Positions 1-10,530 of a stretch of DNA of 64,000 bases are shown here, in pieces. A program made the position numbers and the translations under genes. Position 1 is the first letter of the stretch. Every line of letters begins with the position of its first letter. Origin of the DNA: Taenia hydatigena (Eukaryota; Platyhelminthes; Cestoda; Cyclophyllidea; Taeniidae); contig JADWOT020000006.1 in the NCBI GenBank assembly GCA_036345935.2, positions 11,816,519 to 11,880,518 of the forward strand, written 5' to 3'. The notes below the pieces were generated by a model. The model did not search any database and was not told the DNA's origin. It saw nothing but the letters and a program-made list of their open reading frames with translations.

Positions 1-130
1 GAAGAAACGGGTTAGGCAGTTGACTTCGAAACGCGGTGTATTATTTTAACTTCTACTGACGTCGATTTGAAGAACCGCTAAATCAGAAATATGTCAAGTT
101 ATTAACAAAGGAACATTCAGGCTTTTCTAT

Positions 131-537
131 TTGCGACATTACCAAGTAACTTGTTACTCGGTGCATCCAGAGGTTGGTGCTAATTGGACTGCACAATTTA
201 TCCATTTTGTGCTCCATCATGTCCACACAACAACCCGGGGAAAGCGCAAATTGCACACCTCGTTGGGCCGCCTTTTGAGGGTGATTAAAATCTTCGTAAT
301 ATGTCTTCAAATTTTACAAAAGCGCGGGTTTACAGAAACGAAGGGAATTCGCTGGCGTAATTTTAAGCGCAAAACGTCAGGACATCTGGAGTATTTACCA
401 CCTACTAGTGAGTATTTTCCTTTTGCTTTTTTCTTAATGAACTAACTTTTAGGTCTATTTATGGCCTGTAGATTCTTCGCATTTCAGGTTCACCTAATAT
501 CAGGCCTTTTGGTACTAGACGCAATCAGATTGTTTAA
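131..537 (+). CDS. 3' end of an unrecognised gene (last two exons)
   Basis: An open frame runs to a strong donor (ACTA/GTGAGT) ending an exon at 407. An acceptor (TTTCAG) at 487 opens a last exon 488-537 in the matching phase, ending ...RPFGTRRNQIV-stop. An AATAAA lies 32 bases after the stop. The exon before the intron is basic (GIRWRNFKRKTSGHLEYL). Its 5' limit is unclear: the frame is open from about 131 with no good ATG, and a tiny intron (GTAATATG...AAAAG, near 297-323) could lie inside. I recognise no domain. The gene probably continues left of the window. The splice phase and poly(A) signal support a real 3' end, but one exon pair is thin evidence. Confidence 0.4.
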
Positions 538-568
538 CTTGTTTGCAATAGTCCGTATGGTGCAATTA

Positions 569-574
569 AATAAA
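569..574 (+). terminator. poly(A) signal AATAAA
   Basis: Canonical AATAAA 32 nt after the stop codon at 535-537. It supports the last-exon call of the gene at 131-537. Confidence 0.45.
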
Positions 575-3500
575 AAATTAAAGGGTTTTTAATGCCTCAA
601 AGCCATGGATTCACCTCTTAAAGCTACCTCAATTAAACTGTAGAGTTAGTGTCGGCTCAAAACCAATTAAATCAACTTTTTAAAACATTAACATGTAAGC
701 AAAATTAAACTGTTGCTTTCGTTTACAAATGTCAACAACGTTTCGCCGTGCTACCGGAGAGAGGGGAAAGCACGGTGCACTACGTTTTTCCAGCTGCCTT
801 GACCACTTCGACTCATACCGCCTCTTCCTCCTTGATTAGTTTCGTCTGAGGTATGCTCTGGGGAAGTTTCGTTGTATTCAAAATTACCACAACACTTTAA
901 AGCAGCAGCCAGACGCTCCTGGCGGTTGGTTAGAACCACGTTATTTTGAATAGCTTAGTAAAACTGTGAGCCAACAAATCTTATCATTTTTAAAGCTAAA
1001 TTCGTAGCAAAAACTCGACTCTAGGTATGATATGAAAAGTAAGAACTTTTAAGTCATTCTTAACGTTTGATTATTGCGATTTCTGCTCTTAGAATGACAA
1101 GCTTCAATGAACTGATGACACCTCAGTTTCATGAATTCCTCAGTCTCGCTAATGGAAATCCCCAATAATTTAAAGTTTTCTCTGAAATCCCCACTGAGTT
1201 ATGTTTAAGATTTTGACCCTTCGCAGATAGTGTAGAAAATAGCCTCCTCGCATTTGCTCATGTAGGCTAAGTTCCCCCCCATTAGGTCACGGGAGGAGAT
1301 CATTTTAGAGCATAAAACTGCGCGGTTGTGGAGGCCGAGTTTAATTAAGGTCATGTTTCCCCATAACCTGAGAATTATGGTTAAACAATTAGTTACTAAT
1401 TCACCTAACGAAGTCATAGGAGAGGACGGAAAGCAGATCCACTTTTTAAGGTAATGATAGTATAAACTTCACTAGCCAAATAAGGGACTGAAACGGAAAT
1501 GGCAGAAAGATGTGTATTCAAGGCAAAAAAGCTGCCTTGGTAAACCTTATAAATGGTTACAACTCTGCTGACGTAATTCAAAGTGCATAAAATGGACAGA
1601 TTCTCTGAGAAGCTAGGGGTTTGTCTATATCTCACTGTCGCCTTCAATCATGTACATCGCAAGTACACGCAATTTCTATTTTCATTTGGTCTTGCTACTT
1701 CCACTCATAAAGCAAGCGAGGCTTTGTGCCCATTTTATTAAGTGAGATACCACTTAAATGGACCCACGAAGCGACTGGTATTGCCACTACCAGAAAATGG
1801 CGTGTGATAATCTAGTGAAGTTCCAGTAAACATTGCATTCAAAACAATATTTTGAATGAATTTCGAATCAACTCATTTTACACAAATATATCGAAATGCG
1901 TGAGAACAAATAGAGACTGGCGAATTTCAGATCAGATACATTTTGTGATTGGCAAGTTGGGCCTCTACGTTGCAGCATCGGCAACAGTGGTTACATTTTG
2001 TTATTAGTAGAAATTCCATATTGCTGCTAGATTTTTACTAAAAGAAGGTGCATATAAGATCAATTGAAAGTTTATTTGTAACCAGAAGCCTAAATGCTTG
2101 CAAAAGATGAACTGGCTTCCATTACGTCTTCCGCGTACATTAATTTTGCCTTAGCTTGTTAACTGCTTCTATTATACACATTTTCCGAGTTGCGTATTAC
2201 TTGATGAAACTGAAACGGTGAAATCGTATTGTTTGAATCATAACTCGGAGGCATAACTACCAAATAGTGTGAGATGCTCCTTTCCTCCTTAATTTGTGCA
2301 TCGTGCAAGCATTGGGTGGAAATATTTAACCAATCTAGCAAGGAGAATCTCAATGACCTCTGCTTGGTTAATTGTACATTACCGAGACAAGCCAAGAAAT
2401 GGACTCGTACTTATGTCCAACTTTCGCCCGATATCTTTTAGTCACTTAAATTAATTTGAGCCCTCAAATGCAGAATAATGGGAGGCAATTGAGCAAGCTA
2501 TGGTTAAAACGCCTGCTATTTAACTGATAGAAAATAATCAGATACAGCACTCTCCAAATTTGATCAAAAAATTAACACAGGCATAAGGGGTTATTTGGGA
2601 TTAAGACTAGATCTAATGTGCTCTAAATCTTTGAATTGGAAAGCATTAAGCAGGAGCATAAACGTTGCTGCCAATGAGGTACCAGATGTATAACTAGAAA
2701 TTTAGTGGACCAAGTGAGAAGACAAAATATGCAGCTGATTGGCTTGGTGCGTCCAAAAGAGGAGCACTTGTCAAGTGTACCCACAAAGGTCAAGACTCGT
2801 GTTCTTCACAAAACAGGCAAATTCTTAAATTACAAGCTTAAAGTCGGAGTTTAGTCACCCTTTTTAATTCTCAGAACAAAGGGTATTCCAAATAAGTTTA
2901 TATTCAATTTAAAGGTAGTGTATGGAATGCTTGTGTTTCCTTAAATGTGTCTTTTTGAGCGAAAGGTGGGAACACAACTCGGATCTCCTGCTTGATGTGA
3001 GAGTCCATTTCACCGAGGCACAGAAGTTCTTCTTCGAGCCCTCTTCCCTTCCCTCCTTGTCAAGACATCATTAGTTCACTTTATCAGATACAATAAAGAT
3101 GTCCCAAGGCAATAAATCTTCGCGTTCCAGAAGCGCTTGCAATGTAAAAGGAAGGAGCAAAGGTAGCGCTACAGTGTAGTATGTGCAAACCCGTAATAAA
3201 ACGGTGTTTCCGATATGTAGGTTATTTATAATGAACTACCTCAGTTCGCAAACTCACATATAATCATTCAAACATATCTTCAAATCCACAGTAAAAAAAT
3301 TAATAAAGTGACACTTTTCAATACATCCTTTAGAAGTAAGTATTGCCGCATTCGCAGGTAATGGTAGAACCTTTACAACGTTAGTCAGAGACTTACTCCT
3401 GGGTTTGAATTTTTAGGACGCTAACTGCATGGTCCATGCCTAAGGCACTCTGGAGAATAAATTCACAGTTTTCCTGGACTAATTGAAAATAAAAAACAAA

Positions 3501-3842
3501 ATATTGTTAGTAGTTTTGTCCAGTTAGATATTCATGTTCACTGCTATGTTCCTGAAGCGCCACCCCAAAGCCTCAAATCAATTGACTGCATGAATAATGC
3601 ACACAAAAGAATGGCAAAAACTCCTTTTAAAGTGCAAATATTACTTCATTTCTTTTATAAAATTGATCGTAAAGTTATATTATCCAGTCAATTTATCTTC
3701 TGTATAAATTTCCGGAACCTACTCCAACGACCAATGGAGTGGGAGTTTGAAGAAGTGCGTTGGTACACACGATTGGCTACAACTTCAGAATATATATTCT
3801 GATCAGGCGAATTTTCGCCACAGACAGTTTTGCGAAATCAAA
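575..3842. other. Spacer, no supported gene
   Basis: I find only short open frames on both strands (for example minus 1205-1417 and 1414-1647, plus 3100-3177) without matching splice signals or recognisable motifs. No repeat seen elsewhere in the window occurs here. Confidence 0.5.
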
Positions 3843-4294
3843 ATGTGCTCTTTACTTCAACGTAAATTCTATGGCAACTTTTAAGCGTTTTTGTTAGATG
3901 ACATCACTTTACATTAACACCTTTCCCATTTCAGCAATTGCCCTGATTACTATATTTCTCGTGTGCTTCACAACAGCCGCTCCTAAGCCATCGCAAATTG
4001 AGTCAAAGCTCATGAAAATGGAAAAGTTGAGGTAGGTCTCCCGTAGGTTGCTTGAAAAGAGAAATCACAAAATGGAATTACTCCATCACCAAATTACAAG
4101 CTGTACCTCGTACTACCTTTTTCATAATCAGAAATATTATTGCCTTTAATGGAATGAATGGTGGTAACTTTTGCAGAGATTTACTTGATATGATGGAGGA
4201 GGAGGAGATTTTCGATGCTCTCACGGCCCACCCATCTTACTCCAAGCGCTGGTTCCCTGTCAAGCAGTATCGCGGCGGCCTTGTGGCTGTGTAG
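3843..4294 (+). CDS. Putative secreted peptide prohormone (77 aa, three exons)
   Basis: Exons 3843-3861, 3935-4031 and 4177-4294 join in frame (phases 1 and 2) through GT-AG introns of 73 and 145 bp. The predicted 77-residue protein starts MCSLLQ, then a hydrophobic stretch (PIALITIFLVCFTTAA, about residues 7-22) typical of a signal peptide. An acidic spacer of about 39 residues follows, containing LRDLLDMMEEEEIF. A single Lys-Arg pair (residues 62-63) precedes a 14-residue tail WFPVKQYRGGLVAV. Signal peptide, acidic spacer, dibasic site and short C-terminal peptide is the usual plan of invertebrate neuropeptide precursors. There is no amidation Gly at the end. I do not recognise the family. 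The small first exon is the weakest part; exons 2 and 3 are well supported by phase. Confidence 0.5.
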
Positions 4295-5626
4295 TTGCTT
4301 AGCAGATTGTTAGCTGTTGTGTTTCTTGCTCTACATTGTGTGTTTGTATGTGTGCATCCATGCAATGAATTGAAAAGACGAGTATCAACTACAAATAGAA
4401 TATCTCACTCAGTTCTATGTACAGGTAAAGGTTGGGGAACTGATGCTGTCAGCAGTTTGCAGCATACCCACATTCCAGTTTACTTACACCATTTCCAAGA
4501 GCTGTACAAAAAGCTATTTCAATATAATTGGGTCTTGCGGCCTTCTATACACCAGTGGGTCGTAAATCGTTTTCAAGATTAGGTCCCGACAATATTTTAA
4601 CTGAAGCCACTAAATATTCATGGTGAAAATGTGAGCGCCTGCTCATCTAAATAACTTCTAAAGAAAATAGCCAAACACAGAAAAAACAACGCTTTGATCT
4701 CAAATTTTCCACTTGTTTCTACCATCGAAACTATTGCACAGGACTGTAATTACAGGAGTTTTGACCATACAAAACCTACCTTATACTTTAAGGTACTTTT
4801 AATAAGCTTAAAAATACTCTCTTAGGATTTGGCATTACAATAGTTGGTAATGTAAAATTTTCACCCAAAACGCTGTGGATGAAATCAGATACTATAAGCA
4901 GCACTACGTAAGGGCTATTTTAGGCATTGGGAAGAAAGCAAAATTCATAAAGTCACAGATTTATAGGCAAAGTTTGATATTAGTTTACCACTTTTAGGTA
5001 AGCTCTAAATTATGAACGCAAAAATCCGACCATGAAGTTGATCGAGAGTGGCAAAACACCAAGTGAATTTTAAGACAGACGTTAAGGTTTGGAACTCTTT
5101 ATTAATTAAATTTTAGTAGAACTGGAATGACTGCGGTATTTCCATTAAGGCAGCTGCTTTAAGGAGCGTAAATAAAGGATTGGAAAAGGGTGACAACTGA
5201 TGGATGCTTTGCTCAAAAGGATAACGACAAGTGACGTTCAAAGGAGTCACTTAATGGTGTCACATTATGCATACAATAAAATGTAATTCAACCATTAAGC
5301 TAAGAAGAAATTAACAATGACAATCCAAAAAGGCTTTGCATAGAATAAGGCAGCAAAAAATAATTGAGAGGCTTTGGATTTGCCATCTTGCTCCTGTTTA
5401 ACCTAAGTTAAACGGATACCTTTAATTTAATCTATTTAGTCCTTAACCTTATATACAGCCTTCACCAACAAATATAATTTAGCTTCCTATGAAAAAAGAC
5501 TTCTGGCGCGCCAATGACAGTAAGTTTAATGGTACAAAAGTTGTCGAAACCCAAATAGCAATGTCGCACTTTTCTTAGTCTTGCTTCTAGATCCTATCTT
5601 TCATATCTAAGTAGATTGAATTTTTC
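4295..5626. other. Spacer, no supported gene
   Basis: Downstream of the peptide-like gene. It includes the 95-codon frame 4295-4582, which directly follows the stop in the same frame and has no protein-like features. No repeats recognised. Confidence 0.5.
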
Positions 5627-6000
5627 ATGGTTAGAGCATTGAGTACACATTTTTTGCGTCTTCTTCATTGCGCCACAACCTGTTTGGCAGTGTTAGTGTG
5701 CAAACAGTGAAATTGCTTCTTAGGATTGAAAAGCATGCTTTCATTAGTTGCACATACCAAGACGGAACATGCCATAGGATGGTATCTTCTTGTAGATGGA
5801 GAAATCTGCGGAGTTTGTTGCTCAATTCTCGCGTTCCGTGGGAGCAGCTTAAAAGCAGCTATTATGGATCCGTCTTTCATTCTTGTGCGTCTAAAGTCGA
5901 CAAATTATGTAGAGATTCGAATGCCCCCTCAAACCAAGCGATAGCCAGTTGGGGCACACATAGAGATCTGAGCAGCAATGAAGTGGAAATAAAGTGGTAG
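5627..6000 (+). CDS. Candidate secreted Cys-containing protein (113 aa)
   Basis: Exon 1 (5627-5691) starts at an ATG and encodes a leader-like sequence (MVRALSTHFLRLLHCATTCLA). A 32-bp intron (GTTAGT...CTTAG, 5692-5723, phase 2) joins it to exon 2 (5724-6000). The product is 113 residues with Cys spaced CxxxxxxCxxxxxxC near residues 31-45 and a second CxxxxxxC pair further on, suggesting a disulphide-bonded secreted domain. No family recognised. An overlapping frame (5726-5944) is also open across exon 2, so the choice rests on the intron phase and the leader. AATAAA overlaps the end of the frame (5989-5994). Confidence 0.38.
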
Positions 6001-7549
6001 ATTGAACGAAACACTTCATACAGTGTGTTCGTCTAAATGAGTCTGCGTCCACTCAAATGATTTCACTATTAGCTATGGTCATTTGAGGTACATGCATTAT
6101 GGAGCTTTGAACCACACTGAATATTCAAAATTGGCATTTTGTACGTTAAAATTTGCAAGAGAATGTAAGTCTAGAACCGTCGTGGCTGAAGCACTGTGTC
6201 TCTGACATAAAGAGGAGATGCTTCAGTTGTTTTGAGAGCAATTCAATACGATGCTCCTACACCTTGTATGTGGGTGATTATTGTGGTAACAATTACGCTG
6301 TGATGATCGAGGCAGGGAGATGACCATGGGGATACCTGACCGCTGCGTAAGAAATTTTATTTAATGGATTTCGGTTAATGTGAAACTACACTTCAATTTT
6401 CATCACTGACTCCAAATGTTGAACTTTAAATAATTAATCTTGAATTTGTTGAAATCGTAACAGTGAAGCATTTAGTGGTGGCGTTTAGCCTCGCTCATCG
6501 GTGGTGAGGTAGACCTAACCGGAATTTTCAACCTAGTTATAATGTTTTCTAGCTATCCAAATGGCATCATTGGAGATGTTGTTATCGTTTTATAGTTTAT
6601 CTTGTCTTCCATGGCGTAAGATTTCAAGGTTCATTTGGGACTTAAAACAAAAAGAATCCTTTTATTTCCTTCAATCGGAGTCACTAATAATCAGCGTCTA
6701 TAGTACACCTATTAAAAGCACAAATTGTTCGAAATTCAAGCAGAATGTACACTCCCGTTACATACTTAAAGTTAGCATGTTTGAATCCATTGCTATTACC
6801 TTTTAAGGTTTGCACAGGACAATTTGCGCAAGTTGAGCTTATTCATTTTCTGAAATACTTGAGACGAAGTTATGCAACTCAGATAAACAATCGAGCAGGC
6901 TGTCATCACTATCGGTAACTATTTACTTGGATCTTCGCTTTGGAGTCATTGACGGGGATGCCGACCCATTTCATGCGAGAGCTTTAATCAAATTTACGGT
7001 AAAAATACCGTGCGCGTTTGATTTTCTTTTGCAAAATAATGCATGCTAGTGGAGCAAAGGAAATAACCTAAAAACACATATCGAGACGATGACAATAATA
7101 AATATTCTAATCCACATTACATTTAATCATAGAAATGGAGCGCATTTGTAAGTCTCATACTCTAGCACTCATCACTACCCAACTGCAAAAAGTTCTTTCT
7201 CGGCTGCGAGGAATGTAGCATAATGGAATTCGGATCCATCCTGAACGACCTCCTGCTGATGTGGCTGCAATTAAGCGTCCTTGCGCAATCGCCATACACG
7301 GATTCAGCATAATGCGGCCGGATTTATTGACAGCAACTGCAAACAACAAGCTAAACCTAACTTATGACGACTCGGGGAGCTTAGAGAAGCAAATTTGAAG
7401 TGTTTAGCACGTAAAAGTGATGATCTCGTGATAACTTTCTTTGAAATGTGCCTTTCGAGGTACACAAAGCTATTGCGCTTTGGAGTTTTGTGGATGGAAC
7501 AGCTAGCAATTGTTCATTCCGTGGCTTCCTAGACGTTCTCACGAACACA
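6001..7549. other. Spacer, no supported gene
   Basis: Scattered short frames only (plus 6561-6806, minus 7155-7349 and 7381-7593), none with matching splice signals or motifs I recognise. It ends at the TRIM target site. Confidence 0.45.
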
Positions 7550-7554
7550 ATAGT

Positions 7555-8456
7555 TGTAGCGTCCCGAGGCTCCCTTAAGGCAAAAGAAGGCAAAGTGGCA
7601 GGGTAGAATACATATATTCACCGGAGAGAGGGAAATAGGCTGCTGGCATGGCCCGGAGGCCAGCTTAGGCAGCTAGGGCAGTAAGGCCACCTCTGTGACC
7701 TTGACAGAAACCGGCAGTTCTAACAAACAAAGTACTACATTGCCCCTCTCCTCTTTCGAGCGTCGTCCCCGACGCGCCCCTCGGTACGTCTCCCGCGTTA
7801 GCCATCACAACATACTCGGTGCTGCAAGAAGCACTCACGAGCTAACCATGCCAGTCGCCGACATTCGACGCGATTGAGGCGATGCTTGACGCCAACGTCA
7901 GTGATCCCTCTTGACAGTGCATTGCACCTCGAGTTTCGTCTAGCATGGAAACAAAATTCGGAATAAGTTGTTCTGCCGACCATCAGTATGTCCGTAGGGA
8001 GGCGTTAGCACGCCGATCTCCTTAAGCAAGTAGATATTAGGAGTAATCTTTGGAACGAAACTGCCCAGGTGGTCCATAGCTAGTGTCGCTTCAGTTGCTG
8101 ATAGCTTTCTTGTAGAACACGGAGAAGGAGTGGATGCCGGAGGTGGACGTCGTTTTTGGCCCATCTGTAGCACGTGCACTTCTTTCGCACCGCTGCAACA
8201 TGCCGCAGGCGGTAGAGATCGGGATAAAAAAAACCCTTTAGAATCGGGTCCGCTTTCCGCTGCCACCAATGTAGCGTCCCGAGGCTCCCTTAAGGCAAAA
8301 GAAGGCAAAGTGGCAGGGTAGAATACATATATATTCACCGGACAGAGGGAAATAGGCTGCTGGCATGGCCCGGAGGCCAGCCCACGCAGCTAGGGCAGTA
8401 CGGCCACCTCTGTGACCTTGACAGAAACCGGCAGTTCTAATAAACAAAGTACTAAA
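7555..8456 (-). mobile_element. TRIM-like nonautonomous LTR retrotransposon, full copy 1
   Basis: 902-bp element, sense on minus, with direct LTRs at 7555-7739 and 8270-8456. The LTRs begin TGTAG and end CTACA (mutated to CTAAA at 8456 on the right). A perfect 5-bp target duplication ATAGT flanks it (7550-7554, 8457-8461). Next to the 5' LTR the minus strand has TGGTGGCAGCGG (8257-8268), a 12-base match to the complement of a eukaryotic tRNA-Leu 3' end including CCA: a primer binding site. A polypurine tract (AAAGAGGAGAGGGG on minus, 7743-7756) precedes the 3' LTR. The internal region is only ~530 bp; its frames carry no recognisable gag, protease, RT or integrase. Both LTRs are the same sub-type (ACCTTGACAGAAACCGGCAG). 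It needs enzymes from another LTR element. Confidence 0.88.
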
Positions 8457-8461
8457 ATAGT

Positions 8462-9622
8462 TGCACCTGACTTTGGCATCTTTAATACACTTTAAAGCAA
8501 CCCGTCAGAATATCACATGCTGGCTCCCATGCACAGATTGCCCATGTAGGCGTGCTCCGTTTTCTTTAAGACTTGAGACAGTTTCATCGAATCTTTATTG
8601 CAATACTTATATTCTCTAAACGTGCTTTGAAGGCGAGAGGCGATAGGACAATTTTAACCTGGTTGTGGACGCACGTGGTAGCTCCCCTGAGCCTGAGGCT
8701 CCTCATTCGTGAATACTTTGGCTCTGTTACCGCATATCTGTCCTATGCTATAATAAAGATGTCTAGAAATATCCAACCTTCTCACAGCAAGGGTGGCAAA
8801 AGGGAAGAGGAGGAAAGGAGGAACCATCAACATCACTTTTATCATTATTTTGCGTGTAACAGTTAGCCACATTACAAGTTATTTCTCCCTGTAATTATCA
8901 TCTTTTGGTTTTGTAACTTTTAATAAACCTACAAATTCAGATCTTGTGGCACCTCCGCCCATTGTGAGGCAAGTACTCCTCTGATCATGCAGGTGTGTAA
9001 GTACCTCTCTAGATCATGACCGAAACCTCAACCAAGTGAATGCTTAAACGTTTAGTTTCAAGATGGTGAATATAGTGTTTGTATTTTTGAATATTAGAAG
9101 CCTTCTCAATCGAAAAGAAGACCACTGCCAGGTCACTTGTTGTATAAATGAGACTTAGATCGACAAAGATTTTCATTGGAGCTTAAAGTGATAAACTCAT
9201 CAACAGATTTGAAGGGAAATGACTCAGGGTGCTGATTTCCTCCAAATAAATGTAACTGTCTTATTTATATGCTCAGAGATCCTTGTTGACAATTTTTTAG
9301 CCAGTTATTCTTGCATTCCTAAACTTCTGATTATAACTTTTGCAGATTTGGCATCCTTATCCTTGAGGTGGAACATTTACTAGTTATCAGTAATTTAGAT
9401 ACACAAAGTATAACTTCCGTATAAATCAAGCACATGATGGAGCAATGTTCCAATTCTTCTACGTATAATCGATTATGTTTCCTACCTTTTGGAAATCTGA
9501 TTAAAGTGCTTGATTTATTCATATGAGCTTCTCTTAAGCCCAGAACTATTTTCGTTGCCTTATCGGTCACGTATGACATCACTGGTACTAGATCCCTTGC
9601 ACATATCTACAACGGTTTCCGG
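8462..9622. other. Spacer between two TRIM copies
   Basis: No supported gene. Open frames 8573-8866 (plus) and 9331-9582 (minus, with a donor-like AAAAG/GTAGGA inside) lack partners in phase. Confidence 0.4.
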
Positions 9623-9627
9623 CGCTC

Positions 9628-10525
9628 TGTAGTACTTTGTTTGTTTGGACTACCGGTTTCGGTCAGGGTCACAGAGGTGGCCGTATCGTCCTAGCTGCGT
9701 AGGCTGGTCTCGGGCCAATGTCAGCGGCTTATTTCTCTCTGTCCGTTGAATATATATATTCTACTCTAGCATTCTGCCTCCTTTTACCTTCGAGGGAACC
9801 TCGGCACGCTACATTGGTGGTAGCGGAAAGCGAACCCGACTCTATAGGGTTTCTATTCCGATCTCTACCGCCTGTGGAATGTTGCAGCGGTGCGAAAGAA
9901 ATGCATGTGCTACAGATAGGCCAAGAACGACGGCGCCTCCGGCATCTATCCCATCTGCGTGTTCTTTGAGAAAGCTACTAACAACTGAAGCGACACTAGC
10001 CATGAATCACCTGGAAAGTTTCCTTCCGAAGATTACCCCTAATATACTTGCTTAAGGAGATCGGCGTGCTAACGCCCTCCTACGGACATACTGATGGTTG
10101 GCAGAACCACTTATTCTGAACTTTGCTCCCAAGCCAAACGAAACTCGAAGTGCGATGCACTGCCAAGAGGGATCACTGACGTTGGTGTCAAGCATCGCCT
10201 CAATCGCGTCGAATGTCGGCGACTGGCATGGTTAGCTCGATGGTACTTCTTGCAGCATTGACTACGTTGTGATGGCTGACGCGGGAGATCTACCAAGAGG
10301 CACGTCGGGGACGACGCTCGAAAGAGGAGAGGGGCAATGTAGTACTTTGTTTGTTAGAACTGCTGGTTTTGGTCAGGGTCACAGAGGTGACCGTATTGCC
10401 CTAGCTGCGTAGGCTGGCCGCTGGACCATGTCAGCGGCTTATTTTCCTCTGTCTGTTAAATATATATATATTCTACTCTAGTATTCTGCCTTCTCTTGCC
10501 TTCGAGGGAGCCTCGGGACGCTACA
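9628..10525 (+). mobile_element. TRIM-like LTR element, full copy 2
   Basis: 898-bp element in sense orientation, LTRs 9628-9813 and 10338-10525. Flanks CGCTC (9623-9627) and CACTC (10526-10530) are a 5-bp target duplication with one difference. The primer site at 9815-9826 (TGGTGGTAGCGG) has one change from the tRNA-Leu match. The polypurine tract is intact (10320-10334). The internal ~520 bp is collinear with copies 1 and 3. The 5' LTR carries the ACTACCGGTTTCGG variant while the 3' LTR carries a GAACTGCTGG variant, so its two LTRs differ in sub-type. Many differences between the LTRs mean this is not a fresh insertion unless it arose as a hybrid. Confidence 0.85.
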
Positions 10526-10530
10526 CACTC

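Noticed and set aside
1081..1150. CTGATGA near 1112, tested as a hammerhead ribozyme core
   Set aside because: The second conserved core element and flanking stems are absent.
7940..8338. 132-codon minus frame in TRIM copy 1 (and counterparts in copies 2 and 3)
   Set aside because: It spans LTR and internal sequence and is broken differently in each copy. No gag, protease, RT or integrase motif is seen, so I treat it as chance or a remnant.
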